Of a stretch of DNA of 11,521 nt, positions 1-5,670 are shown piece after piece. Where the stretch lies: positions 1-11,521 of the forward strand of contig JAGBVY010000077.1 of NCBI GenBank assembly GCA_017630115.1, given 5' to 3'. Source of the DNA: Tidjanibacter sp. (GTDB lineage: Bacteria > Bacteroidota > Bacteroidia > Bacteroidales > Rikenellaceae). The stretch's first letter is position 1, and every line of letters starts with the position of its first letter. Below the pieces are notes generated by a model. It worked only from the letters and a program-made list of their open reading frames with translations, searched no databases and was not told the origin of the DNA. The translations under genes were made by a program, and so were the position numbers.

Positions 1-28
1 CTGTTTCCGAGTATTGACTGAGCTACGC
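1..28 (-). pseudogene. tRNA-Thr-derived fragment with internal deletion
   Basis: Bases 1-16 match 213-228, the 3' acceptor and T-arm side of the intact tRNA-Thr, at 15 of 16 positions. Bases 17-25 match 267-275, its D-arm, at 9 of 9. The piece is therefore the tRNA with about 38 internal bases removed, in the same orientation and about 210 bp downstream of the intact gene. It lacks the anticodon arm and cannot be a working tRNA. It touches the window edge, so its full length is unknown. It could be a deletion remnant of a duplicated tRNA or half of an att-like duplication. Confidence 0.45.
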
Positions 29-83
29 TTTTCTTTCCACTTGCACCGCCGCAGGGGCGCTTTCAAAGCACCTGATGCAGAAA

Positions 84-113
84 AGGTGCGCCTATAAGCG
101 CACCTATCTTTTT
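84..113. terminator. Hairpin with T-runs on both sides, probable terminator
   Basis: AGGTGCGC (84-91) pairs perfectly with GCGCACCT (98-105) around a 6-nt loop. On the plus strand it is followed by ATCTTTTT, and on the minus strand by TTTTC, so it could terminate in either direction. The stretch 1-210 otherwise holds no gene. Confidence 0.55.
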
Positions 114-161
114 GTCTGTGAAGCTCTTAATGTGCACAAATGCCCACAGAGCCACACAAAC

Positions 162-193
162 AAAAAGACGACATCCAATGGATATCGTCTTTT
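162..193 (-). terminator. Intrinsic terminator of tRNA-Thr
   Basis: A 9-bp stem (163-171 with 185-193) continues after one C/A mismatch into a 4-bp stem (173-176 with 180-183) closed by a 3-nt loop. Read on the minus strand the hairpin ends in a TTTTTG run. It lies 17 nt past the 3' end of the tRNA and is the natural end of that transcript. Confidence 0.75.
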
Positions 194-210
194 CTGCATT
201 GTTTGCTTTG

Positions 211-282
<72 letters not shown>

Positions 283-303
283 ATTTACTTCCTAAAAGCG
301 AGG

Positions 304-335
304 CAAAAGTACGGCAAGTTTTTTTATTATGCAAC
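304..335 (-). promoter_or_regulatory. Bacteroidota-type promoter of tRNA-Thr
   Basis: On the minus strand TACTTTTG (304-311) fits the -7 consensus TAnnTTTG exactly. It is preceded, 20 nt upstream, by GTTG (332-335), one mismatch from the -33 TTTG. Transcription would start around 298, about 16 nt before the tRNA. The rest of 283-405 is AT-rich and shows no gene. Confidence 0.65.
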
Positions 336-405
336 TTTTTGGTGCATTTTTTTATAAAAAACATTTCCAACCACTCCTCAACTACCTCCTCAACCACCCC
401 AGCCC

Positions 406-444
406 ACAAAAAACTCGCCCCCGAACCTCACGGCGCGGGGGCGA
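406..444 (-). terminator. Strong intrinsic terminator after the lipoprotein gene
   Basis: TCGCCCCCG (415-423) pairs perfectly with CGGGGGCGA (436-444) over a 12-nt loop. The minus strand continues with AGTTTTTTG. It lies 44 nt past the stop of the 738-aa lipoprotein gene and separates it from the tRNA promoter. Confidence 0.85.
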
Positions 445-487
445 CAACTTTATCTACAATCTGATTTTCTATTCTCTGTTCGTCAGA

Positions 488-2704
488 TTAGCGAACTCTT
501 ACAATTACAGGAGTAGCAAGTACCCTCACACCGCTCATATCCATCTGAGGCTGAGCGATTTCAACATTCACTTCCATAGGTCTTGCTATTGTCTCCGAAA
601 CAAATTTGATGCGCTCCGAGCGGTCGGTGCGATAAATCTCGCGCTGCTCACGCTCGATGGGCTGCATAATGGTATTCCACTGGTAGTCGTGCTGAACTAC
701 AACCTTCTGCTGGCCACCATTAAGGGTTGTAACAAGCTCTCTCAGGTCGGCATAGTCACCCTTACCCTCAGGGGTAGTGGTGTAGGTTGCGTTGGCAAAC
801 TCACCGATATTGCCCTGTGCGTCGGCTGCGGTAGCCCAAATGATGTTGTCGGTAGCCCAATTAGCAAGGAAGAACTCGTAGGGAAGTTCAACTTTGACAC
901 TATTCATATAGCTCCAAAAGCCTGCATAAGCCTCCTTGCTGCTAAGAGTTGCAGGGCTGCTCTGAGGATCGGTGCTGAAAGTATAGAGAGCCGTAGCGCT
1001 GTCGATATTGTTGTACTTCACGGCTGCGATAGCGTAATTCTGAGTCAGAGAAGCATCGCCAAAGAGCTCGCCATTTTCATCTGTGCCGGAGTAGTAGCCG
1101 ATAATTTCAACAGAGGGTGTTAGGCCACCAACAGCAGCGGTCTTGATTACACTCTCAAAGACGTGGCTCTTGACAACCTTACCCTCAGAAGAGAATACAA
1201 GGATATACATTGTGTAGCTCTGCTCGGGGTCGAGTTGAGTAACACCGCTAACGAAGCTACCCGACCAGTAGTAGTTGCTCAGAACGCTCTGCATTGTAGA
1301 GCCGGGATTGAACATAGCATTCATCTCATAAAGCTCCTGCAAGCCTGCCTCAGCCTCAGCGATAGCAGCATCGAGATCGAGCTGACCATCGAGTGCGATA
1401 CCCAAGGTGTAGTAGGAGGTCTCGTCAGACGACTCAACATTGATGGTTGCGCCCCAAGGATCGGCCTTTTGGCAAGTGATATTGAGAACAGCGTCTTCGG
1501 GTGCGGGTGCGGGCAGAGTACGGAAGAATCCAACCTCAGGGGCGGTAGTAACGCCACCAGCGTAACCCACAGCCATAACGTAGTAGTCGGTGTCGGGAGC
1601 ATCTACTTTATACTTGTAGTTGGGACCAGCGGCGGTGTAGTCCTGTACGCCACTATAAAGCAACATACCGAAGTTGAGCCACATTTCGTTCTGACTAACC
1701 CAACTATTCATCAGCTCAATGTCGGTGGAAACGCCATCGTAAGGAGCGCATACCCAAGTGAAGGTCTCGTTGGTAGAGGGGGTGATTTTCAGATCAACGC
1801 GATTCATCTCAACATTGGAGAGTTCAATCTCAAAGGTCATATCCGAAGCCAGAGCGTCGCCTGTCTGGAAGGTGTTGTGCGAAGGTACGGTAATAACATA
1901 TACATCCTCCTGATCGATTTGCAAGCCGGCAATCATATAGCGGTAGGTTGTGTTGGCATTGAGGCCCTTAGCGGTCATAGTCTGAGTGCCCTTCAAGCAG
2001 ATGCCTGCCAAAACCTCATTGAGGGGGTAACCCTGCGAAAGGTAGCTCTCAATCTCCGACGAGAAGTAGGCCGAATAGAGGCTCTCATCGGTGAACTTAT
2101 ACTCGCCTGCGGGGTCGGTGTAGGCTGCGTAGTCACTATCGGCGATGATGAACATATGCCAGTAAATGTCGTTGTTGGAGGGGGTTACCTCAAACTCGGC
2201 CACAGTGCCAACAACATTTATACCCAAGTCGAAGGTGCAATCTACCATCTCCAAAGAATCGGTAGTGAATGGTACGCACACAGGCTCGGTGCTAGCCTTA
2301 AACTCCTTGTCAAGACCGAAAACAACGAGCGAATAGTCGGTCTCGGGCGTTAGGCGATTGAGCTCTTGTTGGGTTGTTGTGCCTTTGCTCATCACTTGGG
2401 GCAAGTACTCTTCCAGAGTGAGGCCCGACGAGGCAGCCTGATCGCGCAGATTGCCGAGAATTGCAGTGGTAAGACTTGCACCCATACCCGCATTGTCGAT
2501 ATAGGTCTCTGGTACAAGCACAACGAGATAGTCGGCATCCTCAATCGAAGGAGTAACCGAATAGGTAACCGAATTGTAAGTCACATCGTCGATATGAACT
2601 TCAAAGGTCAATTCTTTGGGTTCGGGCTCTGGCTCTTTACAACCTGTCAGCGTGAAGGCCATTGAGGCCAAAAGAGCTGTGGCTAAAAGGAAAAATTTTC
2701 TCAT
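488..2704 (-). CDS. Surface-type lipoprotein with repeated beta-rich modules
   Basis: A 738-aa protein with a type II signal peptide: basic start, hydrophobic stretch, then the lipobox LTGC with the lipidated cysteine at residue 22. CKEPEPEPKE follows; an acidic segment right after the cysteine can serve as an export signal to the outer surface in Bacteroidota. Residues ~33-660 look like about five modules of 110-130 residues. Several open with an F-E-V/I-type beta strand and a TPS motif (51-53, 174-176, 308-310) and end with an L-x-P/A-x-T-x-Y-type strand (118-124, 248-254). The last ~80 residues are charged and not module-like. No catalytic motif is visible. It has its own promoter and terminator, so it is a single-gene unit. 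Related large lipoproteins are common in gut Bacteroidales and their role is generally unknown; binding or adhesion is a guess. Confidence 0.85.
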   Translation of the reverse strand: MRKFFLLATALLASMAFTLTGCKEPEPEPKELTFEVHIDDVTYNSVTYSVTPSIEDADYLVVLVPETYIDNAGMGASLTTAILGNLRDQAASSGLTLEEYLPQVMSKGTTTQQELNRLTPETDYSLVVFGLDKEFKASTEPVCVPFTTDSLEMVDCTFDLGINVVGTVAEFEVTPSNNDIYWHMFIIADSDYAAYTDPAGEYKFTDESLYSAYFSSEIESYLSQGYPLNEVLAGICLKGTQTMTAKGLNANTTYRYMIAGLQIDQEDVYVITVPSHNTFQTGDALASDMTFEIELSNVEMNRVDLKITPSTNETFTWVCAPYDGVSTDIELMNSWVSQNEMWLNFGMLLYSGVQDYTAAGPNYKYKVDAPDTDYYVMAVGYAGGVTTAPEVGFFRTLPAPAPEDAVLNITCQKADPWGATINVESSDETSYYTLGIALDGQLDLDAAIAEAEAGLQELYEMNAMFNPGSTMQSVLSNYYWSGSFVSGVTQLDPEQSYTMYILVFSSEGKVVKSHVFESVIKTAAVGGLTPSVEIIGYYSGTDENGELFGDASLTQNYAIAAVKYNNIDSATALYTFSTDPQSSPATLSSKEAYAGFWSYMNSVKVELPYEFFLANWATDNIIWATAADAQGNIGEFANATYTTTPEGKGDYADLRELVTTLNGGQQKVVVQHDYQWNTIMQPIEREQREIYRTDRSERIKFVSETIARPMEVNVEIAQPQMDMSGVRVLATPVIVRVR

Positions 2705-2788
2705 AGTAGATTTGGTTTTAATTATGAATATAAATAGGTATTGCTCGGTTGTTTCAATCTTGTATTAAATAGAAATTTGTACTCATTA

Positions 2789-2819
2789 CAAAAGTATAAA
2801 AATAATTTCAATTTCCAAA
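2789..2819 (-). promoter_or_regulatory. Promoter of the 738-aa lipoprotein gene
   Basis: On the minus strand TTTG (2816-2819) is followed after 19 nt by TACTTTTG (2789-2796), an exact match to the Bacteroidota -33/-7 pair. The predicted start near 2782 leaves an AT-rich leader of about 78 nt with no evident Shine-Dalgarno site. The promoter lies downstream of the PAP2 terminator, so the lipoprotein gene is transcribed independently. Confidence 0.75.
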
Positions 2820-2861
2820 TATATTTATGGATTTTTCACACACAAGCTATGAATTATAACA

Positions 2862-2895
2862 CAAAAGGAGGGTCGAATGGCAACTTCGACCCTCC
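2862..2895 (-). terminator. Intrinsic terminator after the PAP2 gene
   Basis: GGAGGGTCGAA (2867-2877) pairs perfectly over 11 bp with TTCGACCCTCC (2885-2895) around a 7-nt loop. On the minus strand the hairpin is followed by TTTTG. It lies about 30 nt after the PAP2 stop and ends the repressor-PAP2 transcript. Confidence 0.85.
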
Positions 2896-2925
2896 CTAAG
2901 GATTTCAAAACTATATGCAATCAGA

Positions 2926-4323
2926 CTACCAGAGCATTGCATCAATAGCCACGCCAATGCTAAGTGGGTGGCGGTAGCCGGAGTACTGTTCTGCGGAGCC
3001 TGAGGTGGGAGTGATGGTGTAGTCGGAGCGTACATAGTTGTAGTCGGCAAAGGCCCTAACGGCCAAGTTGTCGGCCACAACCCACCTGAGCGATGCGCCC
3101 ACCGTAGCTGTGAAATGTTCGCCCGTATCGTACTCCACAATAGCCAATAGATTGTCGGTGCTACCAACAATTTCGTTGCGAAGGTAGTGGTTGCGACCAA
3201 CACCGGCAAGCAGTTTTGCACCCAAATGGAGGCGTGGTGCGATAGAGTGGTTGAGATAGAGGCCGGCTTCGAGGGCGAGGTTGTTCAGAGCCTCGGGGTT
3301 ATCTACCCTACCCCCTTCTACTGCTCCGCGCTCAACAAGGTCGGCATAGCGTCCCACACGAGCCGCACCACCAACACCTATCTGCTCAGAGAAAAACCAC
3401 GCACCCTCAATCGTAAAGCCCACACCCGAGCGAGTGATGCGTTCAAATCGCTCGGCGTCATAGAGGAGTGCATTGCGCTGTATGCCCACACTCACAAACG
3501 AGGGGCAGCGACCCACCCTCACAGGCTCCCACTCCTCGGTGGGGCGCACACGTCCCCTACCACCCAAGAGCCTATCGGTCAGTAGGTAGCCCAATTCGGT
3601 AGAGATAATACCCACACCTGCACCCACAACCACATCGCTCAGCCAATGGCGGTTGTTGAGCATACGCGAGATGCCGGTAATGGTGGCGGCCGTATAGCTT
3701 GCTATACTCACCCAAGGGCTCAGCCAGCCATACTCCTTATGGAGCAGAGATGCAGCCGTAAAGGCCATTGCCGTATGTCCCGATGGGAACGAATTGTGGG
3801 TTGAGCCGTCGGGGCGCAATCGACCAATGCCATATTTTACAACATATACGGTAGAGAGCATAAGTCCCGTAGAGAGGCCACCAGCCACCGTCATACGCCC
3901 CCACGAGCTCTCGCTCTCCACACCCAAAGCCTTCATCGTAACCATAGTCACAAGTGGGGCAAATTGCAGGTAGTCGTCGTAGCGGTAGCGGAAACGTGGC
4001 AGGTAGTCCATCCTCAGCGAGCGGGTCTGCAAGTCGGCCGTTGTGAGCACCACACCTGCACCCACCAGACCAAAGCCCACTTGCGTGGAGCGACTTTGCC
4101 AAAATCCTCCAAAGGTGGGTTGCGATGTAGTAAGAGTAGGCGCGGTAAAGCTCATAGGGGCATACCACATAGGTGCGCCCACCTCTACCGAGGGGCTATG
4201 TAGCAACACTCCGTCGCCCATAGTGTAGCGCCCATTCGTTGAGCTTGGTAGAGTAGCCGAAGCCACTCTTGGGGCCAACACTGAGGCCACCAGCACCACC
4301 AAAATATACTTCCAACTATTCAT
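2926..4323 (-). CDS. Secreted PAP2-family phosphatase with outer-membrane-type C-terminal half
   Basis: A 465-aa protein. Residues 1-23 form a signal peptide ending in ASA. The PAP2 (type 2 phosphatidic acid phosphatase) domain spans about 80-250 and has all three signature motifs: K163-x6-R170-P171, PSGH at 180-183, and S219-R220-x5-H226-x3-D230. Hydrophobic helices lie between them. This family removes phosphate from lipid phosphates such as undecaprenyl-PP, phosphatidate or lipid A; the substrate here is not visible. Residues ~265-465 have alternating amphipathic strands and end in tryptophan, as outer-membrane beta-barrels do, so the protein probably bridges periplasm and outer membrane. 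The ATG at 4323 is preferred because it opens directly into the signal peptide and leaves an 8-nt gap. A GTG at 4330-4332, overlapping the repressor stop codon, would add three residues. The gene is co-transcribed with the repressor and ends at a terminator. Confidence 0.88.
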   Translation of the reverse strand: MNSWKYILVVLVASVLAPRVASATLPSSTNGRYTMGDGVLLHSPSVEVGAPMWYAPMSFTAPTLTTSQPTFGGFWQSRSTQVGFGLVGAGVVLTTADLQTRSLRMDYLPRFRYRYDDYLQFAPLVTMVTMKALGVESESSWGRMTVAGGLSTGLMLSTVYVVKYGIGRLRPDGSTHNSFPSGHTAMAFTAASLLHKEYGWLSPWVSIASYTAATITGISRMLNNRHWLSDVVVGAGVGIISTELGYLLTDRLLGGRGRVRPTEEWEPVRVGRCPSFVSVGIQRNALLYDAERFERITRSGVGFTIEGAWFFSEQIGVGGAARVGRYADLVERGAVEGGRVDNPEALNNLALEAGLYLNHSIAPRLHLGAKLLAGVGRNHYLRNEIVGSTDNLLAIVEYDTGEHFTATVGASLRWVVADNLAVRAFADYNYVRSDYTITPTSGSAEQYSGYRHPLSIGVAIDAMLW

Positions 4324-4331
4324 CTTATTCA

Positions 4332-5018
4332 CTATCGTATGGAGTTCATTCTGATACTTGCCTTAACCAATGCGAGCGCCCTAACACGCTCAATCTCAAT
4401 ATCCTTGTCGGCGTGATGGGGATTCTGACTGACAAGTTTTATGCAACCTCGTCGCTCGGACTTCTGGATATACTTTACGGTGATATACTCCTCGCCTTCG
4501 AGGTCGATTGAGAGCAGATACATATCTCCCCAGAAGATGTTATTCAGGTCGTTCATCTGCTTATAGAGCACAATATCGCCACTCTTCAAGAGGGGATACA
4601 TACTATCGCCCACAACATAGATTGCTCCGTCGCACTTGGGCAGATTGGGGATGTGGATATAATCCACAGGGGTAATCTTCGAAGGATCTACGAAAAGAGG
4701 CACAAGACCTGCCGTACCCTCCATATTATATAGAGGTACACTCTGGTGGGGTATGGTATTGTCGGTGCGACGCGTAAAAGGCTGCCACTCATCCTTGGGG
4801 CAATTGAACATTTCGCCCCTGCCTGTATCGAGCCAGTCGGGATTGACATTCAATTCCTGAACGAGTATATTTTTGTTTCTTTCCGAGAGAGCGCTCTTGC
4901 CTGTCTCTATCATCGAGAGGGCACTTTTGCCCACACCGAGGAGGGTGGCGAGCTGTTCTCCTGTCATTTCTAACTCTTTGCGAATCTGTTTTACGCGTAC
5001 TCCCTTATTATCAGCCAT
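4332..5018 (-). CDS. LexA/CI-like self-cleaving repressor (XRE helix-turn-helix plus S24 peptidase)
   Basis: A 228-aa protein. Residues ~6-65 form an XRE/Cro-type helix-turn-helix for DNA binding. Residues ~95-220 form an S24 (LexA/UmuD/CI) domain. The catalytic serine lies in GDSMYP (S139) and the lysine partner is K182 in TVKYI. An Ala-Gly pair (A103-G104) lies 36 residues before the serine, close to the spacing in E. coli LexA (Ala84-Gly85 to Ser119). Self-cleavage, probably on DNA damage, therefore looks possible. It is not classical LexA, whose DNA-binding domain is winged; phage CI-like repressors have this layout. It is divergent from the 145-aa gene and terminase fusion, with a palindrome in the shared promoter region, so it is the likely regulator of both sides, including itself and the PAP2 gene 8 nt downstream. 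The ATG at 5018 follows a good promoter. Confidence 0.92.
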   Translation of the reverse strand: MADNKGVRVKQIRKELEMTGEQLATLLGVGKSALSMIETGKSALSERNKNILVQELNVNPDWLDTGRGEMFNCPKDEWQPFTRRTDNTIPHQSVPLYNMEGTAGLVPLFVDPSKITPVDYIHIPNLPKCDGAIYVVGDSMYPLLKSGDIVLYKQMNDLNNIFWGDMYLLSIDLEGEEYITVKYIQKSERRGCIKLVSQNPHHADKDIEIERVRALALVKASIRMNSIR

Positions 5019-5056
5019 ATCCGTAGGGTCTTAAAAATAATTATTACTTGATGCGT

Positions 5057-5086
5057 TCTGTAATTCAATTATTGAACTTATATTTG
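5057..5086 (+). promoter_or_regulatory. Candidate promoter for the 145-aa gene and terminase fusion
   Basis: TATATTTG (5079-5086) matches TAnnTTTG exactly. The -33 element is weak: TCTG at 5057-5060 with an 18-nt spacer. A weak -33 would fit a regulated promoter. The palindrome 5064-5076 fills the spacer, so a bound repressor would block it. Transcription would start near 5092, about 41 nt before the ATG at 5133. Confidence 0.45.
5064..5076. promoter_or_regulatory. Palindromic candidate operator TTCAATTATTGAA
   Basis: This is a perfect inverted repeat with 6-bp arms and a one-base centre. It lies inside the plus-strand promoter and just downstream of the expected start of the repressor transcript. 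A further half-site, ATTGAAC, occurs at 5114-5120 beside the repressor's -33 element and repeats the 5072-5077 half. The placement suits a repressor that shuts off the divergent genes and itself. Binding is inferred from position and symmetry only. Confidence 0.5.
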
Positions 5087-5091
5087 TTTCG

Positions 5092-5123
5092 CAAAGTTAA
5101 GAAATTTATTTTGATTGAACAAA
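5092..5123 (-). promoter_or_regulatory. Promoter of the repressor-PAP2 unit
   Basis: On the minus strand TTTG (5120-5123), a 20-nt spacer and TAACTTTG (5092-5099) match the Bacteroidota consensus fully. The leader to the ATG at 5018 is about 65-70 nt and contains the palindrome 5064-5076. Confidence 0.72.
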
Positions 5124-5132
5124 CAAAGACTT

Positions 5133-5570
5133 ATGAAAAATTCTGCACAAACCCGACTGCGACTGTTCGGTTTAGGAGAACAAGTCGCCCAAGCAACCCC
5201 AAACGAATCCCAAAACAGAGCCGAAAGCAAGGCCAACACCTCGCAACCAACCACTACAACGCCCAGCGAAATAACATTTGGCAGCAAGGAGTATGCCGAG
5301 GTGTGGCAAGGGGTGATTGAGGCCATTGGCGACGGCTCGTTCTTTGCGGGCAAAATTACGACCCAACATAGCGATTTCTGCTCAACCCTCACAGCCACGC
5401 TCATCATCCACCGCACCCCACAGAGCAATCAGAAGGTGGGCCCCATCTGCAAGATTGTGCCGGTCTGGTGGGATATGACCACCCTCGCAGACTCCTTTCC
5501 CACCCCGTGCGAACTACCCAACGACTTTTCGTTCAAGGAGATGCTGAAACAGGAATTGAAAATTATTTAG
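5133..5570 (+). CDS. Hypothetical protein, 145 aa, upstream of the terminase fusion
   Basis: I do not recognise the family. The protein has a short basic N-terminus, a polar Ser/Thr/Gln/Asn-rich segment at about residues 20-43 that looks disordered, and a folded-looking part from about 44 to 145. Three cysteines are scattered through the latter and it ends in a lysine- and glutamate-rich helix. There is no signal peptide, membrane segment or helix-turn-helix, so a small-terminase role is not supported by motif although the position directly before a large terminase is where one usually sits. The ATG at 5133 is chosen over an in-frame TTG at 5115 because ATG is more likely and gives a normal A-rich upstream. 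It is the first gene after the divergent promoter and 100 bp before the terminase fusion, probably in one transcript. Confidence 0.75.
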   Translation: MKNSAQTRLRLFGLGEQVAQATPNESQNRAESKANTSQPTTTTPSEITFGSKEYAEVWQGVIEAIGDGSFFAGKITTQHSDFCSTLTATLIIHRTPQSNQKVGPICKIVPVWWDMTTLADSFPTPCELPNDFSFKEMLKQELKII

Positions 5571-5574
5571 GGAA

Positions 5575-5643
5575 GTTAGAGAACTTAGGGAGTTTAGGGC
5601 CTTATAGCCCCTAAGGCCCCTAAGGCCCCTAAGGCCCTTAAAA
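5575..5643. repeat. 9-bp-period repeat cluster in inverted halves
   Basis: The left half has three degenerate 9-bp units (GTTAGAGAA, CTTAGGGAG, TTTAGGGCC at 5575-5601). After a 6-nt hinge, the right half has three identical CCCCTAAGG units (5608-5634) and a degenerate fourth (5635-5643). The right half is roughly the complement of the left, so the cluster can fold on itself around GGGC/GCCC. It has no T-run and so is not a standard terminator. A related cluster lies at 11190-11246. It fills most of the gap before the terminase fusion. Confidence 0.8.
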
Positions 5644-5670
5644 ACATCAGGACGTTAAACTAAAAAAATT

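Noticed and set aside
329..1123. Open reading frame of 264 codons on the plus strand
   Set aside because: It lies antisense to the lipoprotein gene, has no family resemblance, and runs through that gene's terminator.
1163..2353. Open reading frame of 396 codons on the plus strand
   Set aside because: Antisense to the lipoprotein gene; its composition is the mirror of that gene's codon pattern and no domain or promoter supports it.
5607..5643. Intrinsic terminator before the terminase fusion
   Set aside because: The repeats can fold, but no T-run follows, so transcription from the 145-aa gene into the fusion is likely to continue.
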